From Smittium mucronatum (lineage: Eukaryota > Kickxellomycota > Harpellomycetes > Harpellales > Legeriomycetaceae), in the NCBI GenBank assembly GCA_001953115.1, contig LSSL01000959.1:1-34557 (forward strand): 34,557 nt of DNA, written 5' to 3'. A program made the translations under genes and the position numbers. Under the pieces are notes generated by a model that searched no databases, was not told the DNA's origin, and saw nothing but the letters and a program-made list of their open reading frames with translations. Shown one piece after another: positions 23,014 to 34,492 of this stretch. The first letter of the stretch is position 1; each line of letters opens with the position of its first letter.

Positions 23014-23027
23014 GTGAAATAATTCGA
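23014..23027 (+). repeat. Target-site duplication, right copy (SINE locus 22226-23013)
   Basis: GTGAAATAATTCGA, compared with 22211-22225. Confidence 0.6.
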
Positions 23028-24330
23028 TTTAAATTTTTTTTTTTTTCAAGGAAAATAATGGGGATGATTCTGTTTATTTCTAAATGTCATAAAACTGTCA
23101 TTATTAACCATTTTTGTGGCCATTCTGGTGTGATTTCTTCTGGAATTTTCAAGAGAAGTTTTTATTAAATATTTAACCTACCAAAAGATATATTAAAATA
23201 ATGTATGAACCATGATTAATCTGACTCACCATTGCAACTCCTCTATCAGGGAGATTGGATAATTCTATTTTAATACATACTATTGCGTTTTCCTGAGAAA
23301 AAACCTTTAATACTAAAAATTAGCTGAGAATGTTGAATTCATTGAATTGATGATCTATAGCTAACACAGTTTATTGATAATTAATAAATTTTAGACATAA
23401 TTCCATTTATCAGATTTTTTCAAAAAAACTGGAATCTCGGTTTTCAAAGCTTTTTTAGTCGATTTTTCTATTCATTTGATTAGCCTTTGGGCTGTATCAT
23501 AGTACATTTTTACGAAAAATAAATTTAGAAGTAAGTTAAGAATACCCAAAAAATGAAAGATAAAAAACCAAACTACGTATAGGAAATTTTTGATTTTTTA
23601 CCCTCTGTAATTACTATTTATCACAAATATTGATTTGATAGCTCAAAAAGAGAATCAGACCCGTTCAGATCGAAATTTTAATTTTTTTGAGCAGATCATT
23701 AGTAGGCTGATCCAAATATAAATCAAGATTCGACCTTTCTATTTCAAATCCAGAACTTTATTTTATATTTTCATCGATACATTTATCTTGATAAAGCAAC
23801 CTTTGAAATTATTTTTATTGAAATTGAGAATATAAAATTTGTTACTATGATTTTTTTTCAAAAAAATTCAGTTCTTAATTTTTCATAAAAAAGATTCAGA
23901 AATCCTGAAAAAAAATCAAGAAATTTTTATATAATTGATATATATATCACATTAAATCAATTTTTATATTATTTGATATACATAATTTTATTCAAGATAT
24001 TAAGTTTAAAAAATTATATAAAAAAATGACATAAATAAAACATAAATTATTAAAAATATATGATTTACAAGTAATCTGAATCATTTCAATAAAATAAATT
24101 TAATTGATAAATTGATGCATAAATTTTTAAAAAGCAATAAAATTTATCAATATATTTGGTTTCATGCGAAAAAGTAGGTTAAATTTAGTATTAGAGTTAT
24201 ATATATATTTTATCTGATATTTATTAAAATTTTCATTTTATTTGATAGATAAAAATTCATTAGAATACTCATTTATTATTCATTAAAAAATGAATATTTT
24301 CAAATATATTCAGGCATTGAATATGTTTTT

Positions 24331-27300
24331 TAATCGATTGATCAATGTGCAGAAAGTATAATTTAATTTCAGTATTTTTTTATATATATTTGAGTGTTCT
24401 AGAAAATTAATGGAATTAAAATTTTTTCTATTTTGTTTAACTGGTCCATCTTACTGTACCAAAAAAAAAAAGTCAAAATTTACCTAGATTTAGTGATTCA
24501 ATAAAGGATAGCTTAAATTTAAAAAAAGAAGATCAAGCGAAGGGTTAAGTCGCAAGCGAGTATTTTGTAGCTATATAAAAAATAAAAAATAAATCTATTT
24601 TTAGTATGATAGATGTAATTATTAACACGATACACTTTACATAAAAATCATTTTTGGCTAGCTTAAAATTATAATAAATTACTTGAATTTTATGAACATT
24701 ATTCAAAAGTGAAAATTATTCTTTAATTGATTAAGGTTATTTTTTCTGTTTAAATTATTTTTTAAGGTCTTAGTTTCAAAATTTCTGACCGAAATTGAGT
24801 TTCGGATCCGAAAGAAAAGCTAATGGATTGAATACAACTTATGCAAATTGAAAAAAGTGAAGGATTCTATAATTTATATTGTTTTTTTTGAAAATGCACT
24901 CCAAGTTTTATTTGTAAGTTGAAATGATTTTTCAACTCTTAATAAGAATATGAAACTTCTATGAATATTTGTTTTTTAGAATTAATTCTCAATATTTTTT
25001 AAAAATACGTAATGATTAGATTTTTTTAAAGGAATTTTTTTATTTCAAAGGATAATATATGATTTTTTCTAGGGAAAATAATAAAATAGAAACCAGAAAA
25101 ATAGACATAATTGAACTTGCTTAAAATTTTAGCTATTTATCTTACGTCTAAACTCCTGATTTAAATGCTTTTATGGAGTTATAAAATCAATAATAGTATT
25201 GTTTTAAATTAGTTACCTTGTCTCCAAGAGTGATTTTTTTACTCTAAGACGTTTTGGAGTTATTTGAGTTTTATCGGCTTAAAATATAAGCTAAAACTGC
25301 TTTTATTACAGATTCTGTTAAAGTTTTTAGCTTTTTTTCATAAATATTGGAATTTGATATTATAAAAAAAACGCAGAGTTAAAAATATTAAATCTAGCAG
25401 TTATATAATTTATGTCATTATTGCTTAAATTTAGACCTCTTTAAATATTCCCTAAAAACCCTATTTTTAATTTATACTGAGGTCATAAATATACTTATAT
25501 AGCTCTATTTTAATAATTTATACTTCATAAATAAAAATGTGGTAACATATTACAAAATTTAGCCATTTTTTTTTTTAAATATAAAAATAAATCTTCATAT
25601 TAAACCATTTGATTTTTTAAAATTTAACTCTATTTTTATTTATTTGTTGGATAAGGTAATATTTCTGAGAGGCAAATAGATGGTATGGGGCTTAATGTTT
25701 TATAAGAAAAATTAGTATTGAGGTCATATAAAAGAATACTTCAGTTAAAAACCTTTATGTATTTATATTTAAAAAAAGAAATAATCGATTAATATGAAAT
25801 TTTTCTTGATAAATTTATAAAGTATTCTAATTGGTATATTAAGCTAGATTTTTTTATTGGATATTTAAATTAAAAATCTATGAAATTTAAAAAACAAGAA
25901 AAAAAAGCTGATAAAAATAATTTTTATATTTGAATTATAATAAAGTGTACTTTCGATCACTATTTCTAAAATCGAACTAAATATAAAAATTCTCTCGAAA
26001 ATTATCCGAGTTACTTTGAAAAAATACATATTTTATAATTGTTTGGTATTTTTTTTAGTTTAGTATAAATTTTTATAAAATAAATTTGCATATTCTTAAA
26101 ATCGATAATAATTGGAATTTATTTATCAAACCCCCTTTTTTTTTATGAATAAATTTTCAAAATTCAAATACACATAGATCATAAATACTGGATAATATAG
26201 CGTTTAATTCAAAATAAAATATTTAAACATAAATTATATATATTCTATATTTGGAAAGCTAATCAAAAATGTGGCTATTAAAATCCCATTTCGATTTTTG
26301 GTAATATATGTTTAATAAATTACTAATTAAAGCCCTATACTTGTGACTAAGCTTCAATATAGGTATTTTTTGAAGATATTTAAAAATTTATATTTAGTTA
26401 TAATCAAAAAATTTAATTCTATAGAGGGTTAAAAAAATTTAAACTTTCACTGAATATTTTTTTAATCTAAGGTAAAATATCCTATTTTGAGTTTTTGAAT
26501 CAATAAAAAACTTGATTTTTTTCTGGATATAGTAAGATGTGAAAGTTAAATCCATTAAAAAAAAAAGAAGTTCATTAATATTAAAGAAGCTTCAAATCTT
26601 AATGGGATGTTTTATACCAAAATTTTATTTTCTATATTATTAATAAATCTATTAATTCAAAGTATGTGAATTTTTTTTTATACTTTTGCAATTATTTTAC
26701 GAAATCAGTATATTTTTGAAAATTCAGCTAAAGAGAATATTCAATACCTTTAATTTTATATTTGCAGTCTTACCTAATATTTCTTGGATGACGATAAACT
26801 TTGATAAAATTTTATCAAAAAAGTTAATTTCGTTAGTCATATTAATTTTTTACGCAGATTTTTATAGTTATTTTGTTGAGCACCGTTTCAATTAAAAAAA
26901 TAAAAATACGCATTTAATTTAAGCAAATAAAAACCAATTAATTCAAATTATTGTTGATATAATTTCAATAAAATTACTAAATAATCGGAAGAAAAATAAC
27001 CAATAAAAAACTTCAATAATTTTTTTTATGATCAAACAATTTTATTTTAATGTGATACTGTTTAATTTCAAAAATATAAAAATTTCAATTTAATGAGCTC
27101 ACTGCATGAAATATTTCTTTTCTCTTATCCTCACACCTTATAATATAAATTTTAGATTCATATATGTTTATATTCAAACATGGCTGAGGATATTATTTAA
27201 GATAATTTGGATATTAATATATTTTCCGAATAGAATTTTAATATTATTTTACTAGTAGAATACCCTAAAAAATTTAGTCTATATGATTCGAAAATTTACC

Positions 27301-28500
27301 TTTAATATTCTTAAAAGAAAAACTTATATGAATTCTGAATGTAAGCTAATAGAATTCATGATTGTAATGCGATATTATACTAGACATCAGTCACAATTTA
27401 AATTTCTTTTTCCCTAATAAAAAAGGTAAAACTATAAAAAAAACCTATAAATTTTAGAACTCTGTTAAAGTGTAGAACGATAAAAAAAAGTCTGAATTTT
27501 TCTTGATAAATTAAGATTAAATAAAATTTATTAAAATTAAATAGTCTTAAAAGGAAAGATAAAGTGGAAAATTTAGAATCAATATCTTTTATTAATTTAA
27601 TACCAGTGAAGCCTAATATTCAATGTGACGCTTTTTTTTTTCTGATATAGAAAATTTTATGATTAAAATTATTTTTAAATCCAGAATAAATGCTTTATCA
27701 AGAGAAGAAAACCTTCATATCGAACTAAAATTCAGTTTGGTGCATAAAAATTATATCTCATTGTTTTGGGTATAACAGGTGTAAAACATCGATATATTTT
27801 ACATATAATTTTTTTAAAAAATGATGATAAATAATATATCTTAAAGTGATTAAAAATCTTGGAAAAAAAGTAAAATTCTAGGGGTCAAAATAAGTAATAT
27901 TTAATTTGAGTTTAAAATATTTAAGTATTTTAAACAAAAATTTTAAATTAAAAACTAAAACTAAAATCCATTACTAATTTTTTTTGGCTGTTTGACATTA
28001 AAATTATGTTTAATAAACCCAAATATCAGCTGATTAATTTTATCTGGAAAGTTTATTTACTAATTCTATTCAGAATTTGTATCTTTTTTTTTATTGAAAA
28101 ATAAAAAATAAAAAACGCTTCCAATCTTTCATATTATATCATGTGCATTTTATTTTTTTAAAATATTTCTAAATATCGAATTTAATTATAATTATTTTAT
28201 AAAAGGAAAAGTTTCAGGTTGACCCCTTTCATCGAGAAAAAAAAATAGAAAATTTTAATGAGGAATTCAAGCTAAAAAAAAGAAAAGATTTAAAAAATGT
28301 GTATTATATTTTTACAATGAAAAAAATCTTAAAATGGTTGCGATACATTACAAAAGCTTAAAATGGTTATTTTTTGGAGGATAATAGAACATAATAATCA
28401 GGGTGTCATAATTGGGTCCTCTTTAACTAAAATTTTTTTTTCAGCTTACTAAAATGATAAACAAATATTAATAAAAAAATCGGAAAACCGTACAAAATAA
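24331..28500. other. AT-rich spacer, nothing recognised
   Basis: About 4 kb of very AT-rich sequence. The longest frame (69 codons, 26686-26895) is Ile/Phe/Leu-rich noise. I see no tRNA or SINE and no inverted repeat that I could trace. Confidence 0.5.
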
Positions 28501-28584
28501 AGATATTATCGGAGGAATCAGGAGTTTCTACTGTGGGGAGGCAAATTAATTCGACTATTATTAAAATAAAAAAATAAGAGATTA

Positions 28585-28827
28585 ATGATCAAAAAAATCA
28601 CTTTCAAAAGACGTGAAGAACATTTCAATATTGAATATAGTCTCTTGAATGTATTTTCTGGGAATTTATCGAAAAAAATGATTAATAATATACTAAAGAT
28701 AATTATTTCACCAAAAGAGATTCGTGATTATTTTAAAGAGGTTAAAAATTTCCAGATTTTTATGGAATTAAAATCTCCCGATGAAGGACGTCCAGTTTTT
28801 GCGATCATATTTAGCGACTTTCAATAG
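28585..28827 (+). pseudogene. Possible Rad9/Ddc1-like checkpoint-clamp fragment (80 codons)
   Basis: Rad9 is one subunit of the PCNA-like 9-1-1 DNA-damage clamp. Here the frame reads IISPKEIRDYF at about residues 40-50 and later EGRPVFAIIFSD. In Rad9 proteins the end of the clamp domain has a K/R-E-x-R motif followed, about 24 residues on, by G-K/R-P and a hydrophobic strand. From memory of the family, spacing and order fit with no gap. GC is visibly higher than in the spacer around it. Against: only about 40 residues agree, I found no neighbouring exons, and the frame stops before the following FVLAT-like strand. It may be a lone exon (a GTATTG lies at the 3' end), a gene relic, or chance: frames of 80 codons are not impossible here. 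Confidence 0.3.
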
Positions 28828-28899
28828 TATTGATTTCCATTATTATAAAGATTTTTTAGTAAGAAAAAATAGTTACCTTAGTTTTGATTTTAAATGAGG

Positions 28900-29960
28900 T
28901 TGAATTTTTTTAGAAAAATAGAACTATGAATGGAAAATCAATTCTCTTTTTGAATATTATGCTCATCAAATAAATTTCGGCGCTCAAAAAATTTGGTCTT
29001 GAAACCAAGATAACAAATTTTTGGTCAAAAACACCACATAAAATAGAAAATCCGATAAATATTGTTAATAAAAATTCAAAGAAAAGATAAACACAACCAA
29101 AAAAATTATCCGAAATTTCTTCACCAAAAATTTTTTTAATTTTTATTAGCTCTTTTTTTTAAAGAAAATGACAAAAATAATCTGAGCTTCAAGATATAAT
29201 AGATAATTTAAATAAAAAAAGTTACATAAATATTAGAGGTTGGTTTGAAGGATGATTTACTTTTATCCTAACATAAATTTTAACATTTAAAGCCTTAGTG
29301 CGACAATAAAATCAAGATAGACAGATTGTGGAGAAAGAAATATAACAGCCTCCATCAAATTATTATTTGAAATTCTTTCTGAAATAGGCAAAAAAAAGAT
29401 ATCATATTTCAAAAAAAAAGAAAAGTATATATATAACAATTTTGAGTTAGAATTCACGACTACAGATGTACTAAAATAAGTGAAATTGATATTTAAATTG
29501 ATATTGGTTACTATAAAAATGATTTAGAATGAATAATGTTATTTTGTTTTAAATAAAAAAAAACTTAAAATTCATCAAATTTAATAGAATTGTACAATAA
29601 TCAAGTTAAAAAATAAATGCTAGATCATTTTATAAATTATATTTATTTTTTAAAATATTAATAAAAGATGAAGGTGTAATAAGTTTTATCCATTTATTGA
29701 ATAAAAAATAAAATTAAAAATTATTGAAAATTTCATTGAACCAATAAGAAAAAAGAACACTGAGGAGCGTAAAAAAATGGATTAGTTGGCTACTATAACT
29801 GCTTTATCACCATTTATAGTTTATAGGGGTTGAAAATATTCTTACACTAAATAAATATTATAAATCTTTTTATCGCTTTAAAACCGATTTAAAAATTCAA
29901 AATGATGGAAATAAAAACATGATAAATTTTATGTCTATTGAAAAATCTAAATAATTGCTA
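28900..29960. other. AT-rich spacer, nothing recognised
   Basis: No continuation of the 28585-28827 frame that I could support and no repeat boundary until the SINE at 29979. Confidence 0.45.
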
Positions 29961-29963
29961 TTG

Positions 29964-29978
29964 AAAATGGTAAAAATA
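29964..29978 (+). repeat. Target-site duplication, left copy (SINE at 29979)
   Basis: AAAATGGTAAAAATA is matched at 14 of 15 bases by AAAATGGTGAAAATA at 30128-30142. Confidence 0.7.
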
Positions 29979-30127
29979 GCCTTGACCAAATGCCCTCGAG
30001 GTATGGAGTTTCTAGAGCGGCAGAGGGGAGTAGGGTGACAATTTTTTTGAAAAATTTTCACTTTTTTTAATTTTTTAAATTGGTTTTTATAACTTTTTAT
30101 TAACTTTAGAATAAATTTCCCGAAAAA
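29979..30127 (+). mobile_element. Head-less SINE copy
   Basis: Begins GCCTTGACCAAATGCCCTCG and follows the body of the full-length unit closely (TATGGAG, CTAGAGCGGCAGAGGGGAG, GGGTGACAA, TTATTAACTTTAGAATAAA, TTTCCCG, A-run). No tRNA head is present, and the copy is flanked by a near-perfect 15-bp target duplication. It is closer to the 22772-23013 sequence than the copy at 4609 is. Confidence 0.85.
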
Positions 30128-30142
30128 AAAATGGTGAAAATA
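30128..30142 (+). repeat. Target-site duplication, right copy (SINE at 29979)
   Basis: AAAATGGTGAAAATA, compared with 29964-29978. It overlaps the end of the A tail. Confidence 0.7.
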
Positions 30143-31300
30143 AAAATTATTTTTGATGAAATAGTAAAATTCGATCAAGAAAAATTCTAATTTACTAATT
30201 TAAAAAATGATTAAAAAGTATATGAACAATATTATGAACAGGATTTTTATTTATAAAAACAATTTTTTGAAAATATTACTTTTATGGTTGTACCGAATCT
30301 AAAATTTATATTTTAAAGACTGAATGCAGAAAATTGAAAAAAAATTCAACGATACTTCATTTGCATTAGAAGGATGGGTTGGCTCTTAGTATTTGGAAAT
30401 TTAATTATAAAAAGATCAAAATGGGAAATTTAAACACCAAATATTAATTATAAATAAAAACATTCTATACTAATTATCTGATTTTTGTTATGATCGTAGA
30501 TAGCCTTAAATTATATCGTCTTATAAGGTATAATCAATTTTACGGTTATTTCTGTATTTCTAAAGAAATATTTATGCATTTTCAGCAATAATTATATATT
30601 TAAAGTTATATTTCTGAAATTATTTGTTTATAACTATTTCAATTTAATAAAATTTTTATGAAGTTAATCATAATTAGCTTCATCTTTTTGCTGCATTTAG
30701 TATTTGGGTAATACGGAAGAACAAATTTTTGGTTTAATACAACATTTTTATTTGTTTTGTTATGAAAAATATACAGAAATTGCGACGTGAATCTCACTAA
30801 CAGTAAATATTTAACACGGTTTAAAAAAAATTAACCGATTAAGATTTATGGGGGGTTTTATAGCTATAATAATAATTTCTGTAAAAAAATAATATCATTA
30901 CTTGAAAGCTTCAAAAATTAATAAATTTTGAGACCCTATTTATATATATATTTCATTGAATTTAAATGGCTTTTGAGACTAATTTTTTAAATCCATTTTT
31001 GAAATCATCTTTTTGATCCTCTTAGTTTTCCGAATTTTAAGTGAAATCTTTGAAGAAAAAAACCACATCCACCATTCTTTTATTAAAAAACAAATGAATT
31101 ATCCGATTATATAATTTAAAAAATAATAAGGGATGTAAGATTTATTTTTAGAGTACAATCACTAAGAAAAAAAGCTATTTCATGACCAGATATGTAATTT
31201 TGGATATAAAAATATATGTAATTTTAGATGGATTAGCATTTTAATGCACTAAAATTTCATCAAGATAACTTATTTTATTATTCTTAAAATAAATTATAAT
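30143..31300. other. AT-rich spacer, nothing recognised
   Basis: No coding frame, tRNA or repeat that I can support. Confidence 0.45.
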
Positions 31301-31308
31301 TTCAAGCT

Positions 31309-31596
31309 ATGAATTTAGTTTGTAAAATTAATTTACCAATTTTCGTTATACTTTTTCTAATAGTCTCAGAAAATATTAACAAAGATTTTGATGAGAACAT
31401 TTTGACGGATTTTATGCATATAATTATGATTAATTCGTCCACCAAACTCCAAAAAATAAACATAAGAAGAAAAAAGAAATCAGATCTAAATATCACAACT
31501 TATAAAAAATTCAATAATACATTACCAAAAAAATTATATTTTTCTAAAATACAAAATGGAGATTTTTTATTCTGTTTTCAGTATATTAGAGAATAA
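31309..31596 (+). CDS. Small hypothetical ORF with signal-peptide-like start
   Basis: 95 codons. The N-terminus MNLVCKINLPIFVILFLIVS has one basic residue followed by a hydrophobic stretch (about residues 8-20), as in a secretory leader. The rest is Lys/Asn/Ile-rich, with a basic patch RRKKK in the middle. No domain recognised. In DNA this AT-rich, one random frame of about this length somewhere in 35 kb is roughly what I would expect, and the opposite strand is also open for 64 codons. I list it as a candidate only. Confidence 0.15.
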   Translation: MNLVCKINLPIFVILFLIVSENINKDFDENILTDFMHIIMINSSTKLQKINIRRKKKSDLNITTYKKFNNTLPKKLYFSKIQNGDFLFCFQYIRE

Positions 31597-32136
31597 CTGC
31601 ATTTATTATACAATAATATTTTCACTACTTTGGTTCACTTAACCATAAGCAAGTCTAAATCCTCTTTGTTAAATAAATATAATATTTAATTAAAATTGTT
31701 ATGAGATTTTAATTTCGAAATTGGCTTGATAATAAATTTATTATGTGAAAAAATTTTTAAAAAAAAATAGCCCGTTATGATCTGAAATAATAGTAATTAA
31801 AACATAGATATCAATCATAAAAATCTACAAATTTAATCGATTTTTATGAAATTTTTTTCTAAATTATTTAATATTCCAATTTTTAATTCTTTTCGAACTC
31901 TAAAGGGATAAATTGGAATAATATTTGAATAGAAAAAAACTAAAAAATATTTTTTAGCTGGGTTTAAATTTCAAATTGAAAATATTCTCTTTAATTCTTC
32001 AAATGAAATTAATATAGAATTCGTATAAAAATTTTGAATAAATATAACGATATAAATTTTGAGATACTAAAAAATGATGAAAAAGCTTTCTAATAATTAT
32101 TTTATATCTTAAAGAAAAATATTACTTGCTGAAATC

Positions 32137-32150
32137 TTATATTTTTTAGC
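32137..32150 (+). repeat. Target-site duplication, left copy (SINE at 32151)
   Basis: TTATATTTTTTAGC, identical to 32274-32287. Confidence 0.85.
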
Positions 32151-32273
32151 CCTTTTTTTACGGGAAATTTACTTTATAGTTAATAAAAAGTTCTAAAATT
32201 TTTTTTAAAAAAAATTCACTCAATTCACTTCTGCTGTATTAGCAGCTCCGTAAATCGAAGGCAATGATTCAAG
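32151..32273 (-). mobile_element. Head-less SINE copy with internal loss
   Basis: On the + strand it runs from a T-run and ACGGGAAATTTA through TTAATAAAAAGTT and AGCAGCTCC to GGCAATGATTCAAG, i.e. the body in minus orientation. The segment between the T/A-rich part and AGCAGCTCC is shortened and diverged. No tRNA head. A perfect 14-bp target duplication encloses it, so the start just after the head was fixed at insertion. Confidence 0.8.
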
Positions 32274-32287
32274 TTATATTTTTTAGC
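32274..32287 (+). repeat. Target-site duplication, right copy (SINE at 32151)
   Basis: Exact copy of 32137-32150. Confidence 0.85.
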
Positions 32288-33660
32288 TTTTATAATTTTA
32301 CAAGAAGAAAAAAATATCACATTTATATTTGCATCTTAGGAGAAATAAAATTCAATGGCTGCTCAATATCACTTTGATAAATTAATAAAGATAGGAGGGA
32401 ATATCAAGAAAAGATAATTTAAACTGTATAATTAGACTTGAGATCTTATAAGAGGGTAAATATTCTGAGATACAAATAATTACATATTTAATACAATTAT
32501 TTTAATTATATAAATTTTCCTAATTTTATTCAATATCATTATTAGTACATCATCATGTTCTAAAAAATATTTTCAGATTTTTTTATTAAGACTGTTTTAG
32601 TTTTCTATTTGAATAGACAAATTTCTCAAACGAATTTGATTCAAATTAAATATTTAGTGTTTATTTAATGTTTTTATTTTTTATTTTTACCAATGAAATA
32701 ACAAATTTTGTCTATTTATTGAATTTTATTGAATTTAATTTATTATTTCTAAACAATTTTTTTTATCAGAGTTAAATTTTGATATCATGATATTAAAAAA
32801 TGTATTAGAAAAAAACTAATAAATAATCTTATGAAAATAATATTTTCCTGAATAAGAAAATTATTTTACATAGCTGCCTCTGAGTACATGCGCTAAAAGA
32901 TCGAGATTTCTTGCTTCAACGGTCCACATGAAATTTATTAAACCATGCTTTATGGCTGTTTTTAAATAAAATCATTAATAAAGATTTTTTTATTAAAAAA
33001 AAACTATTAATGACAACTGAACTCATATTTAGAGCTTAAATATGTCGTAGTATTCCAAATACACTACAGAGAACTTTGCTATTTGGTTTTAGGGTTGTTT
33101 TATTTGGTTCAATTTAAAGCTTTTCTTTTTTACTTATGATATTTAAAAACAATTAATTCGACCGATTTATAATAATTTTTATTTATATACTATAAAAACT
33201 CAATATCTGCTCATTTCGGAAGGAAATTTTGCTTTTCATATAGCTCATTTCTTCTTTCCTAATTATAATAATAATGAACAGTACTATTTTTCTTGTAGGG
33301 ATAGAATAAAGTATTATAATAGAAAGGTTAATAAAAAAAAATTATAGAAAGAAGAAGAAAACATAGATGTGCAATATAATAATAAATTTGGCGAAGTATT
33401 AAAATTCACAAATAGAAGATATGATTTCCTATGAAAACTCACAACATTATTAAAACCCTTTGTAATAAAACTAAGTTAATCACCTCTTCCATTATAAAGA
33501 CTGTTTTTTGATTGGAAAATTTCTTTGTTTTAGCTCTTTGCTAGTCTCCGCTAGGACGAATACAATCGAGTCGACAAAAAAAACTATTTAATTCAAAATT
33601 CTGCTTAAAAAACTCTCTCCAAAATGCTGAATCTTATTGATATTTAACTTCTATATTAAG
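32288..33660. other. AT-rich spacer, nothing recognised
   Basis: Short less AT-rich islands occur near 32870-32930 and 33530-33580, but I recognise neither a coding frame nor an RNA gene in them. Confidence 0.4.
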
Positions 33661-33681
33661 CGAATAGAGGTTGAGGTAAAC

Positions 33682-34098
33682 ATGTCAGTCGTATTACAAA
33701 ATTTTGAACAGATAATTTCCTTGGATTCATATTTCTGGCTGGAAACACCTATTTCTAGATGGTATATCTAATCCTCATAATTTTTTTTCACCTTTCTTAA
33801 CCAAAATAACACAATAATCTAATTATTTTTATTATAATAAACTATTACTAGTATAGCGATAAATCTCCTAAGAAAAAATATTATTTTTCACTCATACTAC
33901 CCTAAATTATTGTTTGAAATCAAAAATGAAATCAATTTCAAAATAAATAATATTTCTTCGAATTTATTTCCCGTTTTTAAAAATATCTCAATCCATTTTA
34001 CAGCATTATTATATATAATTTTGATTTTTTTAAATTTTATATATACCTCATATCTAATTTGTGAATTATTATTAGTAATATTTAATAAAAAAATTTAA
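33682..34098 (+). CDS. Candidate two-exon small membrane protein
   Basis: Exon 1 33682-33761 starts ATG and reads MSVVLQNFEQIISLDSYFWL, with mixed, non-noise amino-acid use. A GTATAT donor follows. An acceptor TTACTAG ends at 33851, and exon 2 33852-34098 continues in the frame required, giving 108 residues and a 90-nt intron, similar to the P450 introns. Exon 2 holds a long hydrophobic stretch (ALLYIILIFLNFIYTSYL and onward) near the C-terminus, likely membrane-spanning. I do not recognise the family. The second exon has the composition of AT noise, so only exon 1 looks distinctly coding; the join could be coincidence. Confidence 0.25.
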
Positions 34099-34363
34099 AA
34101 ATCAATGAAAAGTTTTCCAAAAGATTATAATGGATTTAACAAGGTTTTTTTTTGCCCTTAAAGGCATCATTATTAATATTAATATAATTAAAAAATTAGA
34201 TCTTGAAAAAAAATACATATATATCGAGTATTATGAAAGACTGCATAGATAATTTTATAATATTAAATTTGGTGTGTTGTTTTTAAATTTAAACATAATT
34301 TTAAGTTCTCTTTTAAACAAAACCAATAAGAGTGAAATACCTTGCCGTGGTTTAGGGGCTTAA

Positions 34364-34387
34364 TAGTGCACTTTTCGAAGTACACTA
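34364..34387 (+). repeat. Hairpin with TTCG loop
   Basis: TAGTGCACTT and AAGTACACTA pair over ten positions with one C-A mismatch around a TTCG tetraloop. As RNA this would be unusually stable for this window. Confidence 0.65.
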
Positions 34388-34406
34388 GACTAAAATTTCA
34401 CGACGC

Positions 34407-34492
34407 GTTGTACTATTTTTGGTTGGAAGTAGTGGAGACAGCGCACAGCGTTGCACTATTCTTGGTTGGGAGTAGTGGAGATAGCGCACAGC
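34407..34492 (+). repeat. 43-bp tandem repeat, two copies
   Basis: Units 34407-34449 and 34450-34492 begin GTTG(T/C)ACTATT and end GATAGCGCACAGC or GACAGCGCACAGC, with about four to five differences. 43 is not a multiple of three, so the units are read in different frames, which argues against a protein repeat. Confidence 0.8.

Larger units (their letters stand above)
20887..24330. mobile_element. ~3.4-kb element with ~250-bp terminal inverted repeats, host of the SINE
   Basis: About 20887-21165 matches the reverse complement of about 24070-24330. Shared blocks include TATCAAATAAAATGAAAATTT, TCTAATACTAA, CATGAAAC, ATTGATAAATT and AATTTATTTTATTGAAAT, and the arms differ at roughly a quarter of positions. 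No transposase frame is visible in the interior, which carries a SINE locus and a 332-base gap at 22440-22771. Arm divergence is much higher than in the element at 1-4275, so this insertion looks older. The exact outer ends and target duplication are unclear. Confidence 0.6.

Noticed and set aside
28330..28560. Transposase-like or helix-turn-helix reading (SEESGVSTVGRQI) upstream of the 28585 frame
   Set aside because: Only about 20 residues long, followed by stops, with no catalytic DDE/D context.
32870..32935. Possible small RNA gene in a less AT-rich island
   Set aside because: I could not fold it into a tRNA or match it to a known snRNA motif.
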